Shown: positions 1 to 5,176 of the stretch, piece after piece
Layout of the letters: each line of letters opens with the position of its first letter
How positions within the stretch are numbered: position 1 is the first letter of the stretch
Source: Sphingomonadaceae bacterium
GTDB lineage: Bacteria > Pseudomonadota > Alphaproteobacteria > Sphingomonadales > Sphingomonadaceae
Assembly (NCBI GenBank): GCA_023384025.1
Contig: JAHDXX010000137.1
Location: 1-6,751, forward strand
Direction: 5' to 3'
DNA: 6,751 bases
Notes under the pieces: model-generated
What the model saw: only the letters and a program-made list of their open reading frames with translations
The model's database searches: none
What the model was told of the DNA's origin: nothing
Position numbers and translations under genes: made by a program

Positions 1-143
1 CGCCGACTGCGCCCGGCGATGCCAATCCGCCCGGCCTTGTTCGTCAGCGCCCGGACCTGGGCGACCAACGAGCGGGGCTTGGCTGAACGCCTGCCTCGAT
101 CCCTGACCCGTCCCGGCCTGACATTGAAGTCGTCGTCGTTCAC
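1..143 (-). CDS. VirD2/RlxS-like relaxase, N-terminal 47 codons only (runs off left edge)
   Basis: Reading leftward from a GTG at 143, the frame stays open to the window edge and begins V/M-N-D-D-D-F-N-V-R-P-G-R-V-R. This 'DDDF.VRPGR(I/V)R' opening, followed by an Arg/Lys-rich stretch and 'VAQVRALTNKAGR', is the pattern I recognise at the N-terminus of the large relaxases (VirD2-like, DUF3363 class; RlxS in ICEMlSymR7A) that nick oriT and lead the strand into the recipient. The catalytic tyrosine and His motifs lie outside the window, so activity cannot be judged. The start is chosen because the conserved DDDF block begins two codons after it; its ribosome binding site is poor. In this class of element the relaxase normally follows the lytic transglycosylase gene; here an IS110 element separates them. 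The frame is too short for a usual ORF cutoff, and the identification rests on about 14 conserved residues. Confidence 0.72.
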   Translation of the reverse strand, partial: MNDDDFNVRPGRVRDRGRRSAKPRSLVAQVRALTNKAGRIGIAGRSR

Positions 144-165
144 CGGTTTCGAAGACAGAATTCAG

Positions 166-180
166 GCGATGGCGCTGAAA
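166..180. repeat. 15-bp direct repeat, copy 1 (GCGATGGCGCTGAAA)
   Basis: The 15-mer GCGATGGCGCTGAAA is repeated exactly at 231-245, with start points 65 bp apart. This copy overlaps the left arm of the inverted repeat at 175-205, so the two copies bracket the candidate oriT hairpin. It could be a binding site for a relaxosome accessory protein or a small duplication. Confidence 0.6.
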
Positions 181-205
181 ATGGCAGAATTGCGCCAGTT
201 TTCGG
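175..205. repeat. imperfect inverted repeat upstream of the relaxase; candidate oriT element
   Basis: The arms CTGAAAATGGC and GCCAGTTTTCGG pair over about 11 bp with one bulged G and one G-T pair, around an 8-nt centre (AGAATTGC). It lies about 30 bp upstream of the relaxase start codon. Inverted repeats beside a nic site are typical of oriT regions, and oriT is often next to the relaxase gene. I cannot point to a nic site and no family-specific oriT consensus was matched, so this assignment is an inference from position and structure. Confidence 0.35.
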
Positions 206-230
206 CAAAGGTGCCAGCAGGAGTGCGGGA

Positions 231-245
231 GCGATGGCGCTGAAA
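231..245. repeat. 15-bp direct repeat, copy 2 (GCGATGGCGCTGAAA)
   Basis: This is an exact second copy of the 15-mer at 166-180. It lies on the distal side of the inverted repeat and between the candidate promoter at 359-367 and the relaxase start at 143, so it would be in the relaxase mRNA leader. Confidence 0.6.
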
Positions 246-358
246 GGTGAGCAATTCCAAAGACCTCCACCCCTCCCGACGGCGCTGCTTTTATCTTGCC
301 GTCTTAATTGGGTTCTTTCTCTTTGAAGTATTTCCCATCGTCGCTTCCTCTCCACAGC

Positions 359-367
359 AGTATAACA
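359..367 (-). promoter_or_regulatory. candidate extended -10 promoter reading toward the relaxase
   Basis: On the minus strand the sequence TGTTATACT matches the extended -10 form TGnTATAmT, in a locally AT-richer stretch. The -35 position 17 nt upstream is weak (TGGTGG), as extended -10 promoters tolerate. Transcription would start near 352 and give a leader of about 210 nt containing the repeats at 166-245. It lies downstream of the IS110 element, so the relaxase could be transcribed independently of the operon that the element interrupts. One motif in a high-GC genome is modest evidence. Confidence 0.35.
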
Positions 368-592
368 CACCCTAGACTGCGCCACCATGCGAAGAACGCC
401 CAAGCATTGAAGGTCAGGTACGCCGTGCAGTCTTCCGTGCTCGTCGACGGCGGGTCCGGGCTGCGCTGGGGCAGCGTTCGAACCGTCGCGGCACATGTCG
501 CCATCGGATTTACGGGGCAGCATCACAGGCAATCGAGCGCGGTCCGAACGGGTCGGCCGCAGGCAAGATATCGTGCTTCCCGTGGTCCTGGA

Positions 593-604
593 CTGTACCA
601 TTCC
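593..604 (-). repeat. right IS junction candidate (GGAATGGTACAG)
   Basis: This 12-mer matches the one at 1944-1955 in 10 positions and lies 69 bp past the transposase stop. It would be the right junction, with the outer part being ICE sequence. The core dinucleotide cannot be chosen without an empty site. Confidence 0.4.
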
Positions 605-673
605 TTTGCCGCTTGCGCGGACCTCCTCAGCGCGGCGCCACCCCGTTACGGGCGGGTGACGTGCAGGTTGAAC

Positions 674-1762
674 TCATGACCGGGCGTAGCTCAGCCGCTT
701 TTCCTTGGCGGCCCACGACGCCGCGACATCCGCCTGGGATGCATCCGGATTGCCGATGTAGAACGTCCCGTCGGTCCACATCGCGTGCATCACGGTGGCC
801 AGCTTGCGAGCCACCGCGACGCGCGCCTTGGCGTGACATTTCGTCTTGGCGAGCTGCAGCCCCCAGGTCTTGATCGTGTCGCTGCCCTTGAACCGGGTCA
901 GCATCGCGGAGGCCGCTTCGTAGAGCGCGCGGCGCACCTCGGCGTCGCCGGCCTTGCTGATCCGGCCCTGTACGTCGATCGTCGAGCCCGACTGCCAGCG
1001 CTTCGACGTGAGCCCGAAGTATGCGGCGACATCGCGCGACCGGCGGAAGCGCCGAGGATCGTCGATCGCGGTCTTGAAGCTCAGCGCCGTCACCGGACCG
1101 ACGCCGGGGATCGCCATCAACCGGCGGCACACTTCGTCGCGCATGGCGATCTCGACGACCAGCTTGTTGAGCGCGAGATACTCGATCCACAGCGCCTCGC
1201 GCGCACGCAGCGTGCAGTCGATCAGGTCGCGAACGAGCGGATCTGCCGCCACCGCACCGCGCACCGTCTGCTCGAAGCCGCCGCGCCCGACCTTGCCCAA
1301 GCGGATGCCGAACACCTTGAGCGAATGCCGGATCGTGTTTTCAAGATCGAGGAACTTGCGCTTCAGGCTGCGCCGCTGAACCAGCAGCAGGCGCATCCGA
1401 TAGCACTCCTCGGACTTGATATGCGCCTGGCGGAACCAGCCGGTGCGCATGATGTGTGCGATTCCCAGCGCGTCGTTGGCGTCGGTCTTGTTGCGCTGGG
1501 CGCTCATCGCAGCGCGGACATGGCGGGTTTCGAGGCAGGTCACCGGCAAGCCGAGCGCGGCCAGCTCGCCGTGCAACCACGGAGACAGCGATCCCGCCTC
1601 GTGGCCGACACGGCGCAGGCGATCAGCGTAGCGGCGCAGCGCGTCGCCGATCTCGGCCGGATCGGTCGCGACCGAAGTCTCGAGCACGACCTCACCGGCA
1701 TCGCTCACGACGCACACCGAGGTCTCGTCGATCGACACATCTAGGCCCGCAAAATACTCCAT
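674..1762 (-). CDS. IS110-family DEDD transposase (bridge-RNA-type recombinase), 362 aa
   Basis: The N-terminal RuvC-like DEDD domain (Transposase/DEDD_Tnp_IS110) shows Asp8 in 'FAGLDVS', Glu55 in 'VGHEAG', and Asp94 and Asp97 in 'NKTDANDAL', the expected acidic set. A helical linker follows (about 120-205), then the C-terminal Transposase_20 domain with 'IPGVGPVTA' (218-226) and the region 'SKRWQSGST...GRISKAGDAEVRRAL' (253-280), which should contain the catalytic serine. Length is normal and no disruption is seen. The start ATG at 1762 is clear: GAAGGAG lies about 7 nt upstream and the protein begins M-E-Y-F-A-G-L-D as in relatives. The frame is open far upstream, but that extension runs through the leader and into the transglycosylase gene and is not coding. 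These enzymes cut and rejoin DNA under guidance of a structured RNA encoded in the element's own noncoding end. Confidence 0.95.
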   Translation of the reverse strand: MEYFAGLDVSIDETSVCVVSDAGEVVLETSVATDPAEIGDALRRYADRLRRVGHEAGSLSPWLHGELAALGLPVTCLETRHVRAAMSAQRNKTDANDALGIAHIMRTGWFRQAHIKSEECYRMRLLLVQRRSLKRKFLDLENTIRHSLKVFGIRLGKVGRGGFEQTVRGAVAADPLVRDLIDCTLRAREALWIEYLALNKLVVEIAMRDEVCRRLMAIPGVGPVTALSFKTAIDDPRRFRRSRDVAAYFGLTSKRWQSGSTIDVQGRISKAGDAEVRRALYEAASAMLTRFKGSDTIKTWGLQLAKTKCHAKARVAVARKLATVMHAMWTDGTFYIGNPDASQADVAASWAAKEKRLSYARS

Positions 1763-1944
1763 CGTCCGACTCCTTCGCTGCCGTCTGGATGACGGGAGCG
1801 TGATCACTGACGCCGCCGGGCTGCAAGGTTTCAGCGGCTTCGAAGCATTCGGAAGAACAGTTTCGAACGCCGCAAAGTCTTGCCCAATTACAGCGGCAAT
1901 CTTAATTCTCTGCGCCTTCCTGCCCCCGCACCTCCGCACAAATC
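1763..1944 (-). ncRNA. candidate bridge RNA region in the IS110 left end
   Basis: IS110-group elements encode a bridge RNA in the noncoding end upstream of the transposase (shown for IS621). This element has about 180 nt there. On the minus strand it can form a strong hairpin: GCGGC-G-TTCGAA (1873-1862) pairs with TTCGAA-GCCGC (1844-1834), apart from one bulged base, and closes a 17-nt loop ACTGTTCTTCCGAATGC (1861-1845). Large loops in a structured leader are where target and donor guides lie. Short matches to the element's junctions are described in the findings. RNA ends, a second loop and guide assignments cannot be set by eye. Confidence 0.45.
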
Positions 1945-1955
1945 TGCGCCATTCC
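1944..1955 (-). repeat. left IS junction candidate (GGAATGGCGCAG)
   Basis: This is the partner of the 12-mer at 593-604. It lies 182 bp upstream of the transposase start and 33 bp past the lytic transglycosylase stop, so the insertion left the transglycosylase gene intact. Confidence 0.4.
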
Positions 1956-1988
1956 ACGCCCTGATGCGCCAGAGTGCAAGAAGGACGA

Positions 1989-2690
1989 TCACTGCGGAAT
2001 GCTCCCCGAAACGGGCGCGAAGAGGCCGTCGGGATGGACCGGCGAAGCGGCAAATGATGAGGGCGGCGCGGCGGCGGCGAAGCTGCCGGATGCGTCCGCC
2101 GGTGTATCCTGGCGCGCGGCGAACAGCTCAGCCTGTGTCCAACTCCGGCGAACTGCCTGCACGGGCGATGCACTGGCAAAGACAGTTGCACTGCGTCCGG
2201 TCTGCAACATCGGCGTGATCCTGGCGATATAGGCGCGGGTTTCGGCGGGCAGCGGTCGCCGCCTGTCGCGCCAGTCCTCGTAGCGTCCCGGGCCCGCATT
2301 ATAGGCCGCGAGCATGCCGTAGGCACCGTAGCGATCGTACATTTCGCGCAGGTAGGAGGTGCCCGCCATGATGTTATCACGCGGGTTGAACGGGTCGCTG
2401 CCGAGCCCGAACCGGGCGCGCTGGCGCGCCCAGGTTCCGGGCATCAGCTGCATCAGGCCCATCGCACCCGCTGAAGATACCGCACCGATCCGGCCCGCGC
2501 TCTCGGTGCGCATCACAGCGTAGATCCACGCCTCGGGAACGCCGAAGCGCCGCGAGGCTTCGGAGACGTGCGCAGCAATGTCGACGATGCGGGGCTGCAC
2601 CCGTTCGGCAGCGACCTGCGGAAGCGCAGGTGCAGAACCGAACAGGGTGAGCGCGAGGCAGGCGATGCCAAGCGAGCCGGTGAAGCGCAC
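1989..2690 (-). CDS. lytic transglycosylase of the conjugation operon (SLT domain, VirB1/TrbN type), 233 aa
   Basis: This secreted peptidoglycan hydrolase would open the wall locally for the type IV secretion channel. Residues 1-28 form a signal peptide (hydrophobic 'LGIACLALTLFGSAPA' then AxA-like sites). The soluble lytic transglycosylase domain spans about 34-160. The catalytic Glu63 is in 'RTESAGRIGAVSSAGAMG', followed by 'GLMQLMPGTW' (78-87), 'DPFNPRDNIMAGTSYL' (99-114) and 'AAYNAGPGRYEDW' (128-140), all hallmark motifs. The C-terminal 70 residues are Ala/Ser/Pro-rich and probably unstructured. The start is GTG at 2690, with AAGGCGGA about 7 nt upstream, 3 nt after the DUF736 stop, so the two are cotranscribed. 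In related ICEs this gene is followed by the relaxase; here an IS110 element sits 33 bp beyond the stop. Confidence 0.92.
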   Translation of the reverse strand: MRFTGSLGIACLALTLFGSAPALPQVAAERVQPRIVDIAAHVSEASRRFGVPEAWIYAVMRTESAGRIGAVSSAGAMGLMQLMPGTWARQRARFGLGSDPFNPRDNIMAGTSYLREMYDRYGAYGMLAAYNAGPGRYEDWRDRRRPLPAETRAYIARITPMLQTGRSATVFASASPVQAVRRSWTQAELFAARQDTPADASGSFAAAAPPSSFAASPVHPDGLFAPVSGSIPQ

Positions 2691-2693
2691 CGC

Positions 2694-3023
2694 TCAGTCC
2701 GCCTTTTCGCGGCGCGAAGGGCGCGACCAGACCAGCACATGGGCGTTGCCATCGTCCTGGAACAGGTTGGCGCGCAGCGGCTGAATGAAGGCGGGATCGT
2801 CGATCTGGAGCGAGAGATAGTCGCCTGCCTTCTCGCCGACATGCTTCCAGGCCGCACCCACTTCGCGCGCCTCGTCGCCCTCGCCTGCCACGACGCGGTA
2901 ATCAGGCGCGTTTTCGCTGTCCGACGGATCGGCCGGAACGAGAGTGAGATCGATGTCGAGCGTCAGCGTATGCAGGCGGCCTGCAAAGCCGCCATCGGCG
3001 GCAAAAAATGTTCCGATCTTCAT
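2694..3023 (-). CDS. DUF736 family protein, 109 aa
   Basis: This is a small acidic cytoplasmic protein of the DUF736 family. Family signatures are the opening 'IGTFFAADGGFAGRLHTLTL', the central 'APDYRVVAG' (about 39-47), 'EVGAAWKHVGEKAGDYLSL' (54-72), 'DDPAFIQPLRANLF' (75-88) and the ending 'AHVLVWSRP'. The length is normal for the family. No biochemical function is established; members occur almost always in plasmid and ICE transfer operons beside TraF-like peptidases and DUF2840 genes, as here. The ATG lies 3 nt after the traF stop, with AAGGAA upstream, and its own stop lies 3 nt before the transglycosylase start, which implies one transcript. There is no signal peptide or membrane segment. 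Confidence 0.9.
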   Translation of the reverse strand: MKIGTFFAADGGFAGRLHTLTLDIDLTLVPADPSDSENAPDYRVVAGEGDEAREVGAAWKHVGEKAGDYLSLQIDDPAFIQPLRANLFQDDGNAHVLVWSRPSRREKAD

Positions 3024-3026
3024 GGG

Positions 3027-3605
3027 TCAGTTTCCTTCTGCTTGGGGAATGAAAGGGTCATTGGCGCGGGGATCGGCGAACAGCTGATGGTCGCCATCGC
3101 CCGCTTCGTCGGTCCAGACAGGCTTGGCCCGGCCGATGACATCGCTCATGCGCAGCACACCGAAATAGCGGCCATCGAAGCTGTCGGGAGCTGCTGGGCT
3201 CATCACGAACAGCTCGCCAGAGCGCAGCGTAATGCAGCCTGCCCAGACGGGAAGCGGTCGTCCGAGGCTGTCGCGAGCACGCGCCGCGCCGACATATTCA
3301 CCGTCGATGGTCACGCCATGGGCGAAGCGGCAGACGCGCTGGCCGCGCAGTGCAGCGACGCGCTTCAGCAGCGGAACACCGCGCGGCAGATAGTTCCGCT
3401 CCGCGAGCAGGCGGCGCATCGCAGGCGGCGGCTCGACCGCGATCCGCTCGCCAACATGCAGGCTCGCCTTGCCCCGGATGAGGTAGAGCCCTGTGGGCAC
3501 GGAGGCGGTGGCGTTCCACACCGCGTAACGCGAGACCGGCAAGGTCAGCGTCGCGAGGGTGGCGGCAGCAACGACGCCAGCGAAGACGAAGCGACGCCGG
3601 ATCAT
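3027..3605 (-). CDS. traF: TraF-type S26 family conjugative signal peptidase, 192 aa
   Basis: This membrane serine protease belongs to the S26 family. TraF proteins such as that of RP4 process the conjugative pilin and, in RP4, catalyse its cyclisation. After 'MIRRRF' a single hydrophobic segment (about residues 6-24) should anchor the protein in the inner membrane. The catalytic Ser35 lies in 'NATASVPTGLYLI', the S-x-P-x-G-x-Y box, and the general-base Lys81 in 'GVPLLKRVAALRGQRV'. Later blocks include 'GELFVMSPAAPDSFDGRYFG', the conserved end of the S26 fold. I chose the ATG at 3605, which overlaps the DUF2840 stop as ATGA and places the Arg cluster before the membrane helix; an ATG nine codons upstream is possible but lies inside the DUF2840 gene. 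Both catalytic residues are present, so it is probably active. Confidence 0.9.
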   Translation of the reverse strand: MIRRRFVFAGVVAAATLATLTLPVSRYAVWNATASVPTGLYLIRGKASLHVGERIAVEPPPAMRRLLAERNYLPRGVPLLKRVAALRGQRVCRFAHGVTIDGEYVGAARARDSLGRPLPVWAGCITLRSGELFVMSPAAPDSFDGRYFGVLRMSDVIGRAKPVWTDEAGDGDHQLFADPRANDPFIPQAEGN

Positions 3606-4075
3606 GGCAAGAGCGCCTTGCGCTGAAGCCATGCGCGATGGCGCGCAGGAGAATAGCTGCGCGGGCGTTCGCGCCCCGCCATGCGGTTGTGGACGTGCCG
3701 CCAGTGATCGGGCGCGACCTCGCAGGGGTCGATGCCTGAGGCTTCGATCGCATCAATAAGGCGGAAGACCTGCGCGACCTTGGACCAGCCCCTGACCGAC
3801 AGGAGGAGGTCGCCGCCAGGATCGACCTGCGCAATCGGAGTGCAAGACTCGCCCACCGCGACAGCGCGGACGACGTCGAGCGTCGAGCGGATCGTGCCAT
3901 ATTCGTTGGAGGCCCAGCGCACCAGGGCGAACACCTGGCCTGCCGCGTAGCTTTCGACGCGTTGTCTGCGGTCGATGACCCGCTCTGCCACCGGCTTGCC
4001 GAACTTGAGCCAGTCCTCGCGCTCGCCTTCGCGCCAGACCAGCGTCACATGGGTCAGCGGCGCGCCATCATCCAC
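3602..4075 (-). CDS. DUF2840 domain-containing protein, about 157 aa (start uncertain)
   Basis: The protein matches the DUF2840 family along its length: 'LTHVTLVWREGEREDWLKFGKP', 'VIDRRQRVESYAAGQVFALVRWASNEYGT', 'DVVRAV', 'VDPGGDLLL', 'KVAQVFRLIDAIEASGIDP' and the very conserved 'PDHWRHVHNRM' near the C-terminus. Function is unknown; the gene is typical of ICE and plasmid transfer operons next to traF. Its stop overlaps the traF start (ATGA). The frame is open up to an ATG at 4288 that overlaps the repA stop, which would give 228 aa, but those extra 71 codons run through DNA repeats and an AT-rich hairpin and resemble no protein domain. I therefore prefer the GTG at 4075, six codons before the conserved 'LTHV', although its ribosome binding site (GAG) is weak. 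No membrane segment or signal peptide is visible. Confidence 0.82.
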   Translation of the reverse strand: MDDGAPLTHVTLVWREGEREDWLKFGKPVAERVIDRRQRVESYAAGQVFALVRWASNEYGTIRSTLDVVRAVAVGESCTPIAQVDPGGDLLLSVRGWSKVAQVFRLIDAIEASGIDPCEVAPDHWRHVHNRMAGRERPRSYSPARHRAWLQRKALLP

Positions 4076-4133
4076 CCTCGTCTCGGCTGGCCTGCGCGGC
4101 GGTGCTACGTCATCCGTCCACAGGCGTTCTGAC

Positions 4134-4166
4134 GTTAGCAAGAATCCGAAGGATTCTTTGTTAGCA
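4134..4166. repeat. AT-rich hairpin flanked by GTTAGCA direct repeats
   Basis: A perfect 8-bp inverted repeat AAGAATCC-GAA-GGATTCTT (4140-4158) lies between two direct copies of GTTAGCA (4134-4140 and 4160-4166). The block and its continuation to about 4172 are clearly AT-richer than the rest of the window. It lies about 50 bp beyond the iteron-like repeats. A melting region or second binding site of a replication origin is the likeliest reading. It is not a good intrinsic terminator, since the stem is AT-rich and no U-run follows on the transcribed strand. Confidence 0.55.
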
Positions 4167-4216
4167 TAGTTAAGGGAGCCGGAGCGCGAGGGAATCTGCG
4201 GGCTTAGGGGCCGTTT

Positions 4217-4235
4217 CGGTTCCCGATAGTCCGAA
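4217..4235. repeat. iteron-like repeat 1 (CGGTTCCCGATAGTCCGAA)
   Basis: This is the first of three 19-bp direct repeats just downstream of repA. It differs from the copy at 4264-4282 at one position (C for T). Confidence 0.7.
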
Positions 4236-4239
4236 CTTT

Positions 4240-4258
4240 CGGTTCCTGATCGTCCGAG
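4240..4258. repeat. iteron-like repeat 2 (CGGTTCCTGATCGTCCGAG)
   Basis: This middle copy starts 23 bp after the first. It differs from the copy at 4264-4282 at two positions (C for A, final G for A). Confidence 0.7.
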
Positions 4259-4263
4259 TCCGG

Positions 4264-4282
4264 CGGTTCCTGATAGTCCGAA
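4264..4282. repeat. iteron-like repeat 3 (CGGTTCCTGATAGTCCGAA)
   Basis: This third copy starts 24 bp after the second and ends 2 bp from the repA stop codon. Spacing of 23-24 bp, about two helical turns, places all three on one face of the DNA, as expected for iterons bound by a Rep protein. The adjoining repA gene makes RepA the natural candidate binder. Confidence 0.7.
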
Positions 4283-4284
4283 CG

Positions 4285-5166
4285 TCATGACGACATATCC
4301 ACAGGACGCAGACCGACACGCCGCATGGCAACGTCGAAGGGATCGGCGGACAGCGCGGCGAACATCAGCCGCTCGCGGCCGAGTGCGTGTTCGATGGTGA
4401 GCCGGTAACCGGGGAGCGCCTGACGCTGCACGATGTCGCGTAGATCGAATGCAAAGCGCTTGAGCGGTGACAGAGCGCCGGACTTCAGGTGGAGGTGCTG
4501 GAAATCGAAGCTCCAGCCATTCTTCTGTTTGCCGCCGTGCTTGCGCACGAGCCGGTAGAGCCAGCGTTCGAGGCCGCCGGTCAGTGCGAAATAATCAGGG
4601 TCGATGGTCAGCACGAGCGCCTGGTCGATCACGCCTTCGTAGAACCAGTCGGGAATGATCATCTCGATCCCGAGCGCGCGACCCGAACCGTCCAAACGCT
4701 CCTTCCATTCGTTGATCCAGGAGAAGCGATGCCGCCGCCGTGCATCGCGCTGGCGGATCGAGGTCGCGATCGTGGTCGATTGCAGCCGGTCGAGCCCGGC
4801 CTTCAGCCGCTCGTAACTTGCCTTGCCGGTGCCGCGCCGGGTGAAGGCGAGTATCTCATGCGGGGTAGCGGCGATCAGCCGCGAGGTCGGTCGCCCCATG
4901 TCGCGCGCTTCGACGATCTGGCTGGCAACCCAGATCAGCACATCGGCGTCCCAGATGGTCGCCATGCCGTGTTCGGCGGTGGCCTCGACCAGGATCGAAA
5001 CCTCGCCCATGCGGAAGTCTATGGGCTTGACCCGCTTCGACTTGGCGAGGCTGAAGAATGGCCAGGCCATCAGATCCTGCGCATCGCGGGTGGCGATATC
5101 GCCCCCAGCGCTGACGAAAAGGTCGAGCTGGGCCGGGCTGGCAGAAAGGGCGGACATGCGGGGCAT
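4285..5166 (-). CDS. repA: RepA-family replication initiator protein (RPA family), 293 aa
   Basis: The protein matches the replication initiator protein A family carried by plasmids and ICEs of alphaproteobacteria. Recognisable blocks are 'LMAWPFFSLAKSKR' (32-45), 'ATIWDADVLIWVASQI' (69-84), 'TPHEILAFTRRGTGKASYERLKAGLDRLQST' (101-131, predicted winged-helix DNA contact), 'SWINEW' (149-154), 'IPDWFYEGVI' (171-180), 'ALVLTIDPDYFALTGGLERWLYRLVRKHGG' (183-212) and 'SGALSPLKRFAFDLRDIV' (229-246). Length is normal and no interruption is seen. The ATG at 5166 has GAGGGA 6 nt upstream and lies 10 nt after the rdfS-like stop; ATG at 5157 is an alternative. Three iteron-like repeats start 2 bp beyond its stop, so origin and initiator are adjacent. 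In an ICE it may support replication of the excised circle. In the relatives I recall, a parA gene follows; none is present here. Confidence 0.88.
   Translation of the reverse strand: MPRMSALSASPAQLDLFVSAGGDIATRDAQDLMAWPFFSLAKSKRVKPIDFRMGEVSILVEATAEHGMATIWDADVLIWVASQIVEARDMGRPTSRLIAATPHEILAFTRRGTGKASYERLKAGLDRLQSTTIATSIRQRDARRRHRFSWINEWKERLDGSGRALGIEMIIPDWFYEGVIDQALVLTIDPDYFALTGGLERWLYRLVRKHGGKQKNGWSFDFQHLHLKSGALSPLKRFAFDLRDIVQRQALPGYRLTIEHALGRERLMFAALSADPFDVAMRRVGLRPVDMSS
4295..4303. promoter_or_regulatory. candidate DnaA box (ATATCCACA, 8/9 to TTATCCACA)
   Basis: The site matches the DnaA consensus TTATCCACA except at the first base. It lies within the last codons of repA, 13 bp from the nearest iteron-like repeat. 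A DnaA box beside iterons and an AT-rich block is standard origin layout. Alone, an 8/9 match inside a coding region could be chance. Confidence 0.4.
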
Positions 5167-5176
5167 GGATCGTCCC

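Larger units (their letters stand above)
144..592. other. noncoding leader between the IS110 element and the relaxase
   Basis: No convincing gene is seen in these roughly 450 bases: the open frames on either strand give low-complexity Arg/Pro/Ser-rich proteins that match no family I know. Part of it (about 285-370) is AT-richer than its surroundings. It holds a minus-strand extended -10 candidate near 359-367, an imperfect inverted repeat at 175-205 and a perfect 15-bp direct repeat. A position just upstream of the relaxase start is where an origin of transfer is often found. The part from about 370 to 592 shows nothing I can name; it may be native spacer or the remnant of a gene destroyed on insertion. 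Confidence 0.5.
600..1950 (-). mobile_element. IS110-family insertion sequence, about 1.35 kb, apparently intact
   Basis: The element is defined by an intact DEDD transposase gene with noncoding sequence on both sides. The ends are approximate. On the minus strand GGAATGGCGCAG (1955-1944) upstream of the transposase and GGAATGGTACAG (604-593) downstream match at 10 of 12 positions and lie 1351 bp apart, a usual IS110-family size. IS110 elements lack classical terminal inverted repeats and insert at a short core shared by both junctions, so such look-alike junctions are expected, and no target duplication is needed. The long upstream end (about 180 nt) with a short downstream end (about 70 nt) fits the IS110 group rather than the IS1111 group. 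It sits between the lytic transglycosylase and relaxase genes, with its transposase in the same direction. Exact ends need comparison with an empty site or other copies. Confidence 0.7.

Noticed and set aside
140..601. 153-aa minus-strand open frame between the IS and the relaxase
   Set aside because: It has no family resemblance and low-complexity composition. It ends by overlapping the relaxase GTG, but has no ribosome binding site and its start lies inside the IS junction.
308..679. 123-aa plus-strand open frame
   Set aside because: It has no recognisable domain, crosses the IS right end and overlaps the transposase stop.
785..1744. Long plus-strand open frame (319 aa) opposite the transposase
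   Set aside because: It is a high-GC shadow frame of the transposase; the sequence is Arg/Ala/Asp-rich and matches no family.
674..2380. 568-aa open frame extending the transposase upstream
   Set aside because: The extra part is antisense to nothing useful and overlaps the transglycosylase gene in another frame. The real start is the ATG at 1762 with a strong ribosome binding site and the family N-terminus.
2568..3626. Long plus-strand open frame (352 aa) opposite DUF736 and traF
   Set aside because: It spans several confirmed minus-strand genes and has no recognisable domain.
4140..4158. AAGAATCC/GGATTCTT hairpin as an intrinsic terminator
   Set aside because: The stem is AT-rich, there is no U-run, and it lies among repeats in an operon that must be read through.
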